In this document: positions 7,103-12,974 of the stretch, one piece after another
Numbering within the stretch: the stretch's first letter is position 1
How the letters are laid out: the number at the start of each line of letters is the position of its first letter
NCBI GenBank assembly: GCA_050697155.1
Contig: JBOGZD010000052.1
Location: forward strand, 1 to 19,763
Reading direction: 5' to 3'
From: JBOGZD01 sp050697155
GTDB taxonomy: Bacteria > Actinomycetota > Thermoleophilia > Solirubrobacterales > 70-9
DNA length: 19,763 nt
Program-made: the position numbers and the translations under genes
Notes under the pieces: generated by a model
The model's database searches: none
What the model saw: only the letters and a program-made list of their open reading frames with translations
Told to the model about the DNA's origin: nothing

Positions 7103-8008
7103 ATGTGGGTCCGCGCCGCCAGCTGCTCGCTGCTCGCAATGCTTGTGCTCGCCGGTTGCGGCGGTGACGAGGACGGATCCTCGGGCAACGGCGGGCGGTT
7201 CGACGCCGAGCGCGCCTTCGCCGACCTCGAGGCACAGGTCGCGATCGGGCAACGGCCGGCCGGATCGCCGGCGAGCCGCGAGACCGCCCGCCTGATCGCC
7301 GGGCGGCTGCGCGAGGCAGGAGCCGAGGACGTGCGCATCCAGCGCCCGTGGCGAAACGTCGTCGCCACCCTGCCCGGTCGCGAGCGCGGCGAGGCGGTCG
7401 TCGTCGGCGCCCACCACGACACCAAGGACGATGTCGGCGCCGGGTTCGAGGGCGCCAACGACGGCGCATCCGGGGTCGCGGTGGTGCTCGAGCTCGCTCG
7501 CTCGTTGCCCCGTCCGCTGCCGGGCCCGTCCGTGCACCTGGCGCTCTTCGACGCCGAGGAGGCGCGCGGCGACCGGCCCTTCGAGCTCGACGGCGCCCGC
7601 GGCAGCCGCCAGTACGTCGCCTACGCACGTCGGGGCGAGCAGGGCTCGGCGCCCCTGTCGACGATCGAGGCGATGGTGCTCTTCGACCTCGTCGGCGACT
7701 GCGACCTGCAGGTCCCGCGCGAGGCGAACTCGGACAGCGATCTCTATCGCGCCTTCGCCGAGGCCGCCCGTGACGTCGACGGCAGCGCGGCGCCGTTCGA
7801 GGGCACGAGGACGCCGATCCTCGACGACCACATCCCGTTCGTGGAGGCCGGAATCCCGGCGGTCGACGTGATCGACTTCACCTTCGGCCCCGGCGGCAGC
7901 CCGGGCGCCTACTTCCACACCCCCGAGGACACGCTCGACAAGGTCTGCCCCGAGAGCCTCGACGCGGTCGGCGAGGCCGCGGTGCGGGTGCTCACCGGCG
8001 TCTACTGA
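7103..8008 (+). CDS. M28-family metallopeptidase lipoprotein
   Basis: This 301-aa protein starts at ATG 7103, giving a short lipoprotein signal with lipobox LAGC and lipidated C19; the longer open frame upstream would run into the divergent gene. The mature part is an M28 (aminopeptidase or glutaminyl cyclase-like) zinc enzyme. Visible ligand motifs are AHHD (H104, D106), EGANDGASG (D120), DAEEA (E152/E153 region), LFDLVGD and a C-terminal YFHTPEDTLDK with its histidine. The N-terminal GQRPAGSPASRETARLI is also typical. It probably acts outside the membrane on peptides or N-termini. Only the last two sections of M28 consensus can suggest glutaminyl cyclase over aminopeptidase, and I cannot decide. 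Confidence 0.87.
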   Translation: MWVRAASCSLLAMLVLAGCGGDEDGSSGNGGRFDAERAFADLEAQVAIGQRPAGSPASRETARLIAGRLREAGAEDVRIQRPWRNVVATLPGRERGEAVVVGAHHDTKDDVGAGFEGANDGASGVAVVLELARSLPRPLPGPSVHLALFDAEEARGDRPFELDGARGSRQYVAYARRGEQGSAPLSTIEAMVLFDLVGDCDLQVPREANSDSDLYRAFAEAARDVDGSAAPFEGTRTPILDDHIPFVEAGIPAVDVIDFTFGPGGSPGAYFHTPEDTLDKVCPESLDAVGEAAVRVLTGVY

Positions 8009-8027
8009 CTCGCGCCATCCGAGCGCC

Positions 8028-8033
8028 TAGGCT
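8028..8033 (+). promoter_or_regulatory. Putative -10 hexamer TAGGCT, leaderless lipoprotein gene
   Basis: TAGGCT ends exactly 7 bp before GTG 8041, the same geometry as the hexamers before 339, 9158 and 14895. No Shine-Dalgarno sequence is visible. This supports GTG 8041 over TTG 8035 as the start. Confidence 0.45.
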
Positions 8034-8040
8034 CTTGCCC

Positions 8041-8634
8041 GTGCCCCGCCCACTCCTAGCACTGGCGCTGGTCGCCGCGGCGGTTGCGGCGGGCTGCGGC
8101 GACGACGACGAGCCGGCCGGCCCGGTCGAGGGCACCGGCTACACCTACGAGCTGCCGGAGGGCTGGCAGGACCAGTCCGGGCTCGGCGACGAGGCCTCCG
8201 AGCAGGTCGACGAGACCCTGCCGGCCCCGATCGGCGCCGACGTCGACTCCCTGAGCGCGGACGAGACCGAGGACGGCTTCGCCACCAACGTGAACGTGAT
8301 CCGCACGAGCAGCATCGCGCCGGGAGTGACGGCAGAGCAGATCGCGCGCCAGAACGCCCGCGTGCTCGGCTCGCCCGGACCGGCGGCCCAGATCCTCCCC
8401 GAGGGCAGCGAGATCCTCGGCGAGGTCGCGATCGGCGAGGTCGACCTCGGCGGCGACGTCGCCTCGTCGCTCGAGTACTCGGCGACCTTCGAAGGGCGGT
8501 CCAACAGGCTGCGCCAGCTCTTCGCCGTCCGCGGCGGCAACGCCTACACGATCACCTTCACCGCGCTCGAGGATCTGTTCGACGACGAGGTCGCCGACCT
8601 CGACCAGCTCATCGAGAGCTGGCGCTGGAACTAG
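8041..8634 (+). CDS. Lipoprotein of unknown function, 197 aa
   Basis: Starting at GTG 8041 the protein begins MPRPLLALALVAAAVAAGC, a short lipoprotein signal with C19 as the lipidation site, followed by the acidic linker GDDDEP. The mature part starts with YTYELPEGWQ and has a mixed alpha/beta pattern ending in LDQLIESWRWN. This resembles the PsbP-like or DUF1795-style lipoproteins common in actinobacteria. No catalytic residues can be named. It follows the M28 peptidase gene by 32 bp but probably has its own promoter. Confidence 0.72.
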   Translation: MPRPLLALALVAAAVAAGCGDDDEPAGPVEGTGYTYELPEGWQDQSGLGDEASEQVDETLPAPIGADVDSLSADETEDGFATNVNVIRTSSIAPGVTAEQIARQNARVLGSPGPAAQILPEGSEILGEVAIGEVDLGGDVASSLEYSATFEGRSNRLRQLFAVRGGNAYTITFTALEDLFDDEVADLDQLIESWRWN

Positions 8635-8652
8635 CTGCGGGTGGCGGTCCGC

Positions 8653-8672
8653 CCAGGCCGGCCCCGGCCTGG
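8653..8672 (+). terminator. GC hairpin after lipoprotein gene
   Basis: CCAGGCCGG and CCGGCCTGG form a perfect 9-bp inverted repeat around two bases, 18 bp after the TAG stop at 8634. There is no T-tract. It is a plausible terminator of the M28/lipoprotein unit. Confidence 0.4.
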
Positions 8673-8741
8673 TGGCGTTCCGCGCGGCGCGGGCGCTGTG
8701 GCGTTCCGCGCGGGGCTCCGGCCGGGTGGCGTTCCCCTCGG
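8672..8741 (+). repeat. Three imperfect GTGGCGTTCCGCGCGG direct repeats
   Basis: Copies start at 8672, 8698 and 8726; the first two 16-mers are identical and the third has CCTC in place of GCGC. Spacing is 26 and 28 bp. A related GTGGCGGTCC occurs at 8641. Function is unknown; the short period and low copy number argue against CRISPR. Confidence 0.5.
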
Positions 8742-8845
8742 GCCGTGGCCTGGCGCCGAGCGGGGGCGGATTGCACGTAGGGGGCGGGCGGGGACCGGAT
8801 ATCGGCGTGGTCGGTGGTCCCCGAGCGGCGAATCTCCTAAGAAGC

Positions 8846-8879
8846 GGGGATCTCCCCCATATAGCGAGGGGAATCCCCT
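8846..8879. promoter_or_regulatory. Tandem GGGGA palindromes, possible operators
   Basis: GGGGATCTCCCC (8846-8857) and AGGGGAATCCCCT (8867-8879) are two short palindromes with the same GGGGA half-site. Their centres are about two helical turns apart, in a non-coding AT-richer patch. They look like tandem binding sites of a dimeric regulator, but the regulated gene is unclear. Confidence 0.3.
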
Positions 8880-8955
8880 TCTATTCGCGAAAGGCGGCGA
8901 AACGACCCCGCCCGGAGGGGGTGGACGACGTTTGCGGCCGCGTCGCTGCGGCACT

Positions 8956-8994
8956 GTGCTGCCCTGTGGTCGCTATACGACCACAGCGCAGCAC
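8956..8994. repeat. Long inverted repeat, 17-bp arms, CTATA loop
   Basis: Arms 8956-8972 and 8978-8994 match at 16 of 17 positions around the 5-base spacer CTATA. It lies about 165 bp upstream of ispH and about 320 bp after the lipoprotein gene. There is no T-tract on either strand. It may be a small-RNA stem, a strong bidirectional hairpin or a recombination/operator site. Confidence 0.6.
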
Positions 8995-9144
8995 GGTTCC
9001 CCGAAAACGCCCGAATCTGGTCCCCTACTTGCCCTACCCAGCGTTCGCGTTACGCGGGCGCAACAGGCTCATCCCGAAACGGCCACGTAGCGCCGCCGCA
9101 GCGCGCTCGCGTCGTCCTGGGGCAGCGCGTCGCCCTCGTGCAGC

Positions 9145-9150
9145 TACCCT
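9145..9150 (+). promoter_or_regulatory. Putative -10 hexamer TACCCT before ispH
   Basis: TACCCT ends 7 bp before GTG 9158, consistent with leaderless transcription. It also supports GTG 9158 as the real start rather than the longer open frame. Confidence 0.45.
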
Positions 9151-9157
9151 TTGCGCC

Positions 9158-10129
9158 GTGGGTCCGGCGACGATCACGCATGCCCCGAAGCGGGTCCTGC
9201 TCGCCGCGCCGCGCGGCTACTGCGCGGGCGTCGACCGCGCCGTGGAGGCGGTCGAGAGGGCGCTCGAGCTCTACGGGCCGCCGGTCTACGTCCGCAAGGA
9301 GATCGTCCACAACAAGCACGTGGTGGAGGAGCTGGCGCAGCGGGGCGCGATCTTCGTCGACCAGGAGACCGAGGTGCCCGAGGGCGAGCTGGTCGTCTTC
9401 TCCGCCCACGGGGTGGCGCCGAGCGTCCACCGCAACGCCGCCGCCCGCGGCCTGCGCACGATCGACGCCACCTGCCCGCTGGTGACCAAGGTCCACGTCG
9501 AGGCGCGTAAGTTCGCCGAGCAGGGCTACACGATCGTGCTCATCGGCCACCAGGGCCACGAGGAGGTCGAGGGCACCACCGGTGAGGTCCCCGACTCGAT
9601 CGTGCTCGTGGAGACGGTCGAGGACGTCGACGCGCTCGAGGTCCCCGACCCCGACCACGTCGCCTTCATCACCCAGACGACGCTCTCCGTCGACGAGACG
9701 GCCGAGATCATCGCCCGCCTGCGCGAGCGGTTCCCGGGGATCGCAAGCCCGAAGTCCGACGACATCTGCTACGCGACCACCAACCGCCAGATCGCGGTCA
9801 AGCAGCTCGCCCGCGAGTGCGAGCTGGTGCTCGTGATCGGATCGACCAACTCGTCGAACTCCAACCGCCTGGTCGAGGTCGCGCGCGAGCACGGCGCCCG
9901 CTCGCATCTGCTCGACAACGCAGGCCAGGTGCACGAGGAGTGGCTCGAGGGGGTGGAGACGGTCGGGATCACCTCCGGCGCCAGCGCCCCCGAGGACCTG
10001 GTCACCGACCTGGTCTCGTTCTTTCGCGAGCGCGGCGCCGGTGACGTCTCCGAGCTGCGCGCGGTCGACGAGGACGTGCGCTTCATGCTCCCGAAGGAGA
10101 TCCGGACCGAGCTCGCGGCGCGCGCCTAG
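9158..10129 (+). CDS. ispH: 4-hydroxy-3-methylbut-2-enyl diphosphate reductase
   Basis: This 323-aa enzyme is the last step of the non-mevalonate (MEP) isoprenoid pathway, converting HMBPP to IPP and DMAPP with an Fe-S cluster. The three cluster cysteines are visible as C22 (RGYCAGVDRA), C106 (DATCPLVTKVH) and C204 (DDICYATTNRQ). Substrate-binding histidines fall in VHNKHVV (H51), SAHGV (H84) and GHEEVEGTTGE (H134), and the catalytic glutamate is E136. SNSNRLVE and SGASAPEDLV complete the family signature. The GTG at 9158 gives the normal N-terminus; an in-frame extension to 8672 reads through non-coding repeats. It converges on the membrane-protein gene at 10135. Confidence 0.96.
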   Translation: MGPATITHAPKRVLLAAPRGYCAGVDRAVEAVERALELYGPPVYVRKEIVHNKHVVEELAQRGAIFVDQETEVPEGELVVFSAHGVAPSVHRNAAARGLRTIDATCPLVTKVHVEARKFAEQGYTIVLIGHQGHEEVEGTTGEVPDSIVLVETVEDVDALEVPDPDHVAFITQTTLSVDETAEIIARLRERFPGIASPKSDDICYATTNRQIAVKQLARECELVLVIGSTNSSNSNRLVEVAREHGARSHLLDNAGQVHEEWLEGVETVGITSGASAPEDLVTDLVSFFRERGAGDVSELRAVDEDVRFMLPKEIRTELAARA

Positions 10130-10138
10130 CGGCGCTAG
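10126..10138. terminator. CTAGC-GGC-GCTAG inverted repeat at convergent stops
   Basis: A 5-bp stem around GGC contains the ispH TAG stop and the stop of the minus-strand membrane gene, so the two genes end within a single small inverted repeat. It is too short to be a convincing terminator alone, but it matches the CTAG arrangement at 3582 and 18631. Confidence 0.3.
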
Positions 10139-10614
10139 CCGATTGCCCGCGGGGCGACGCGGGCGCGCTTGGGGCGCTTTCCCTGGATCACCTGGGCCGT
10201 GGTCCAGGCGATCAGCGGGGTGCCGGCCAGGGTCGGCGCGATCCAGACGATCGGGTTGGCGGCACCGAAGTTGACCACGAGCAGCGCCGTCGTCATCGCG
10301 ATGTAGGAGCCGCCCTGGCCGGCAAGGTGACGCGGTAGCCACCCGGGGCGCCGGCGCTTCGCCGCCACATAGCCGCGCAGCGCGAACGAGTACGAGAACG
10401 CCCCGATCGGGGCCAGCCACCAGACCTCGTCCCAGTTCATCGCCGCGAGCACGACCGCGGTGACGAACAGGACGACGAAGTTCCAGTGGTAGAGCTCCCC
10501 GCCGATCGTGTGCAGCCCGCGCCGCTTGCGGGCGGCGAACAGCACCGGGCCGAGCAGGAGGCCGAACGAGCCGGCCGCGATGTGGGCGGCGAGGAATCCG
10601 TCGTGAGCGTCCAC
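10135..10614 (-). CDS. DUF2306-like membrane protein, 159 aa
   Basis: The GTG start at 10614 gives HDGFLAAHIAAGSFGLLLGPV followed by RKRRGLHTIGGELYHW. The spaced histidines and early glycine-rich helix fit the DUF2306-type membrane family. About four transmembrane helices follow (VVLFVTAVVLAAM, WWLAPIGAFSYSFAL, IAMTTALLVVNF, VWIAPTLAGTPLIAW), and the C-terminus is basic. Function of the family is unknown. It is divergent from the PadR regulator gene with only 33 bp between the starts, so it is a likely PadR target. Confidence 0.68.
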   Translation of the reverse strand: MDAHDGFLAAHIAAGSFGLLLGPVLFAARKRRGLHTIGGELYHWNFVVLFVTAVVLAAMNWDEVWWLAPIGAFSYSFALRGYVAAKRRRPGWLPRHLAGQGGSYIAMTTALLVVNFGAANPIVWIAPTLAGTPLIAWTTAQVIQGKRPKRARVAPRAIG

Positions 10615-10647
10615 TATAGTCCGAATCCTACCGTCCGAATAGGATTA
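10615..10647. promoter_or_regulatory. Divergent promoter and inverted-repeat operator of padR
   Basis: AATCCTA (10624-10630) and TAGGATT (10640-10646) form a perfect 7-bp inverted repeat with a 9-bp spacer. TATAGT (10615-10620) is a possible -10 for the plus-strand PadR gene, and TAGGAT read on the minus strand (10625-10630) a possible -10 for the membrane gene. The word GTCCGAAT occurs twice (10619-10626, 10633-10640). PadR proteins typically bind such sites and repress the divergent gene and themselves. Confidence 0.5.
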
Positions 10648-11193
10648 ATGTCAACCACAACGGCCGCCACCACCGAACGGGCCATGCGCCTCACCCCGAC
10701 CTCCTACATCGTCCTCGGGCTGATCGAGTGGGCCGGGGAGGCGACCCCGTACGACCTCAAGCGGAGCGTCGAGGGGCGGATCGGCAACTTCTGGTCGATC
10801 CCGCACTCCCAGCTCTACCGCGAGCCCGGGCGGCTGGCGGCGGGCGGCTACCTGCGCGAGCGCCGCGAGCCCAGGGGTCGCCGCCGGCGGAGGTTCGCGC
10901 TCACCGAGCGGGGCCGCGCGGCGCTCGAGCGGTGGCGCGACGAGCCCGACGAGCGGCTCCCCGAGCTGCGCGATCTCGGCTTGCTGAAGCTGTTCTTCGG
11001 CGGCGACCCGGCGCGCCTCGCCCCGGCCCGCCTGGCCGGCCACGAGCGAAAGCTGCGCGAGTACCGCGAGCTGCTCGCGCTGGCCGAGGCAAGCGGGGGG
11101 GCGATGTCGCCGGGCCCCGCCCGCACCCTGCGCGCCGGGATCGGGCACGAGCGGGTCTGGGTCGAGTACTGGCGCGGGTTCGAGCGCGCCTGA
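10648..11193 (+). CDS. PadR-family transcriptional regulator
   Basis: This 181-aa protein carries the PadR winged-helix signature: LTPTSYIVLGLIEWAGEATPYDLKRSVEG, then IPHSQLYREPGRLAAGGYL with a basic RGRRRRRFALTERGRAAL wing. The C-terminal half (residues 100-181) is the usual helical dimerisation/effector region containing LRDLGLLKLFFGGD and a WVEYWRGFERA end. ATG 10648 is used; ATG 10684 (MRLTPTS) is also a good PadR start. It probably represses the divergent membrane gene through the operator at 10624-10646. The effector is unknown. Confidence 0.88.
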   Translation: MSTTTAATTERAMRLTPTSYIVLGLIEWAGEATPYDLKRSVEGRIGNFWSIPHSQLYREPGRLAAGGYLRERREPRGRRRRRFALTERGRAALERWRDEPDERLPELRDLGLLKLFFGGDPARLAPARLAGHERKLREYRELLALAEASGGAMSPGPARTLRAGIGHERVWVEYWRGFERA

Positions 11194-11217
11194 GTGCGAT
11201 CAGCACGAGTGGAAGGC

Positions 11218-11249
11218 GCGAGGGGTCCCGGAACGCCGAGACCCCTCGC
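11218..11249. terminator. Bidirectional hairpin between PadR and secreted protein genes
   Basis: GCGAGGGGTC (11218-11227) and GACCCCTCGC (11240-11249) form a perfect 10-bp stem with a 12-base loop, between two convergent gene ends (11193 and 11278). There is no T-tract. This is the best-formed terminator candidate in the window. Confidence 0.55.
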
Positions 11250-11277
11250 AACCGACCTCGTGGCGATTCGCCTGGGC

Positions 11278-11892
11278 CTACCCAGGCGGCCCGGCGCCCT
11301 CCGGCGGGCCCGCGCCTTCCGGCGGCCCGGCGCCCTCGGGCGGGCCGAGCTGCTGCGCGTTCTCCGACACCTGCTGGCCGAACGCCTGCCCGTCCTGCTC
11401 GGGCGGGAAGGTGACGCCGGTGGTCGGGTTGTTCGCGGCGCCGCCACCGGCGCCGTTCTCAGCCGGCGGCCCGGCGCCCTCGGGCGGGCCGAGCTGCTGC
11501 GCGTTCTCCGCCACCTGCTGGCCGAACGCCTGCCCGTCCTGCTCGGGCGGGAAGGTGAGGCCGGTGGTCGGGTTGCGCTCCGCACCTGCGCCCCGGCCGT
11601 TGTCCTTCCGTCCCTCGGCCTGGCCGGCGCCATTCTCACCGCCCGGCTTCAGCTCGGCGCAGGCCTCGGCCGGGTTCTTGGTCCCGGCCTGAGCGGCCCC
11701 CGAGACGCAGCGTCCGAACGCGCTGGCGCGCTCCGACACGCACTCGCCGAACTCTCCGGTGGTCTTCTCGGCGCCGGCGCACTGGGCCGGGTAGGTGGAC
11801 TCCGGGGGGCCCTCGCCTCCCGGCTGGGCGACGGCGACGGCGCCCGTGCCGAGCGCCGCCAACGCCGCGATGCCGATTGCGACTCTCCTCAT
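11278..11892 (-). CDS. Secreted repeat protein, 204 aa, unknown function
   Basis: ATG 11892 follows GGAGG at 9 bp, and a Sec signal peptide (RRVAIGIAALAALGTGAVAVAQ) comes first. The mature N-terminus has four cysteines (AQCAG, GECV, GRCV, EACAEL), probably two disulfides. After a Gly/Asn-rich linker, NPTTGxTFPPEQDGQAFGQQV and the following ENAQQLGPPEGAGPP appear twice. The tail is a GAGPPEG repeat. The two copies are 144 bp apart at DNA level and nearly identical, so the duplication is recent or kept uniform. I recognise no function; it looks like a cell-surface or released protein with a proline-rich stalk. Confidence 0.75.
   Translation of the reverse strand: MRRVAIGIAALAALGTGAVAVAQPGGEGPPESTYPAQCAGAEKTTGEFGECVSERASAFGRCVSGAAQAGTKNPAEACAELKPGGENGAGQAEGRKDNGRGAGAERNPTTGLTFPPEQDGQAFGQQVAENAQQLGPPEGAGPPAENGAGGGAANNPTTGVTFPPEQDGQAFGQQVSENAQQLGPPEGAGPPEGAGPPEGAGPPG
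11319..11431. repeat. 113-bp direct repeat, copy 1
   Basis: It matches 11463-11575 at 111 of 113 positions (differences at 11367 and 11414). It lies inside the secreted repeat protein gene and encodes most of the NPTTG...GPPEGAGPP unit; the offset of 144 bp keeps the reading frame. Confidence 0.8.
11463..11575. repeat. 113-bp direct repeat, copy 2
   Basis: This is the second copy of the in-frame duplication in the secreted repeat protein gene. The 31 bp between the copies encode the variable linker AENGAGGGAA. Confidence 0.8.
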
Positions 11893-12074
11893 TACCTGAT
11901 GCCTCCTGTATTCGCTTGCGTGCCGTGGTCGAGCTCGTGGAAACCGATCTCGTCTCCCATAGCGCCGCAGGCCCCGAAAGGGTTACGGCCTTCACGGCCA
12001 TTCGCTTCGCCCTCGGGCGGCGCCCAGCTTGGTTCTGGACCGTCCTGGGCGCACCGTCATTCCGAAAGGCGCTC

Positions 12075-12899
12075 TTAGGCCGGCAGCCCCGCGGAGAAGC
12101 TGACCGAGTAGACCTCGATCCCGCCGTCGCCGGCGAGCCGAAGGCGGTGGCGCTCGTGGCGGGCGTGGACGGCGAGGTCGACCAGCCCGGGCGCGTCCAC
12201 CGGCACCGCCCGCTCCTCGCCGTCGATCGCCACACGCAGCTCGCCGCCGCCGTCGACGCTCGCGTGCGCCCCGCCCGCCTCATAGGCGAGCTCGAGCGGC
12301 TCAGCGCCGTCGCCGGCGCGCCACGGCTGTGATTCCGAGCCCCCGGGGAGCACCTCGTCGCTGGGCGGCGCGACCAGGGCCCCGGCGGCGTCGGTGGCCC
12401 GCAGCGGCGCCAGCGGCTCGGGCAGCGAGACGTTCGGGTCACGATCGCGCAGCTCGTCCTGGATCTCGCGCTCGGTCGCCTCGTACTCGCCCTCGCCGAA
12501 GTGGGCCCATCGCAGCGCCCCGCCCCGTCGCCACAGGAACAGCGACGGCCAGCCGCGGCAGCCGTAGTCTCTCCAGACCACGTAGTCAGCGTCGTCGGCT
12601 ACGGGGTGCGAGATCCCGAGCCGCGGCAGCGCGGGGGCGAGCCGCTCGCGGTCGGCGGTGAACGTAAACCGCGGCGAGTGGACGCCGAGGACCGCGAGCC
12701 CGGCGTCGCCGTAGCGCTCGGCCCAGGCGAGCACGTAGGGGAGGGCGCGGACGCTGTTGAGCTGGGCGAAGTCGAAGAAGTGCACCAGCACCGGCCCGGC
12801 GGCAGCGAGCTCTGCGATCCGCGGCCGCCGGTCGGCATTCAGCCAGCGCACGCGGTTCGGCAGCTCCGGGGCGGCGATGTCTGGTCGCGGCGGCCGCAT
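12075..12899 (-). CDS. DipZ/TlpA-like thioredoxin-fold protein lacking catalytic cysteines
   Basis: This 274-aa protein starts at ATG 12899; an open frame 71 residues longer would run into the divergent gene. Residues 37-150 follow the DipZ C-terminal/TlpA pattern: a VHFFDF strand, LPYVLAWAERY, GLAVLGVHSPRFTF, YVVWRDYGCRGWPSLFLW and HFGEGEYEATEREIQ. The active site normally reads FWDFTCVNC; here it is FFDFAQLNS, so both cysteines (positions 46 and 49) are replaced by Q and S. One cysteine remains in YGCRGWP. Residues 190-274 form the beta-rich C-terminal domain of the family. There is no signal peptide, so it is probably cytoplasmic. It cannot do classical disulfide exchange and may be a scaffold or sensor. 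Confidence 0.8.
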   Translation of the reverse strand: MRPPRPDIAAPELPNRVRWLNADRRPRIAELAAAGPVLVHFFDFAQLNSVRALPYVLAWAERYGDAGLAVLGVHSPRFTFTADRERLAPALPRLGISHPVADDADYVVWRDYGCRGWPSLFLWRRGGALRWAHFGEGEYEATEREIQDELRDRDPNVSLPEPLAPLRATDAAGALVAPPSDEVLPGGSESQPWRAGDGAEPLELAYEAGGAHASVDGGGELRVAIDGEERAVPVDAPGLVDLAVHARHERHRLRLAGDGGIEVYSVSFSAGLPA

Positions 12900-12974
12900 G
12901 GGCGATCGCCCGGGATCGTAGGGCGGGGGCGTTATCCTCAACGGCCCCGGTCGGACGGCGAGAGGAGCAGCGAA
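12900..12974. promoter_or_regulatory. Divergent promoters of DipZ-like and diiron genes
   Basis: TATCCT (12933-12938) is a possible plus-strand -10. AGAGGAG (12961-12967) is a good Shine-Dalgarno sequence 7 bp before GTG 12975. On the minus strand TACGAT (12915-12920) could be the -10 of the DipZ-like gene. Confidence 0.4.

Larger units (their letters stand above)
8635..9157. other. 523-bp non-coding region with several repeat structures
   Basis: No believable protein is encoded: open frames here are low-complexity translations of GC-rich DNA. It contains a GC hairpin right after the lipoprotein gene (8653-8672), three imperfect copies of a 16-bp word (8672-8741), two short palindromes (8846-8857, 8867-8879), a long inverted repeat (8956-8994) and the ispH promoter (9145-9150). 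The stretch from 8830 to 9060 is visibly richer in A/T than the genes and might host a small RNA or a control region. Confidence 0.5.

Noticed and set aside
4954..7167. 737-aa plus-strand open frame
   Set aside because: It is the complement of the DMT, 84-aa and WS/DGAT genes. The translation is Arg/Asp/His-rich low complexity with no domain, while the minus-strand genes have clear motifs.
5642..7918. 758-aa minus-strand open frame
   Set aside because: It runs through the WS/DGAT gene in a wrong frame and through the complement of the M28 gene; composition is Arg/Ala/Pro-rich with no domain.
8672..8741. CRISPR-like array
   Set aside because: There are only three imperfect 16-bp copies with about 10-12-bp spacers and no cas genes; far below CRISPR dimensions.
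8672..9157. N-terminal extension of IspH
   Set aside because: The extension translates repeats and hairpins and has no family similarity; the GTG at 9158 gives the normal IspH start with a -10 hexamer at the right distance.
9050..10420. 456-aa minus-strand open frame opposite ispH
   Set aside because: ispH carries all Fe-S cysteines on the plus strand; the opposite frame is low complexity, common in very GC-rich DNA.
11194..12078. 294-aa plus-strand frame opposite the secreted repeat protein
   Set aside because: The minus strand has a signal peptide, ribosome binding site and regular repeats; the plus frame is Arg/Leu-rich and repeats only because the DNA does.
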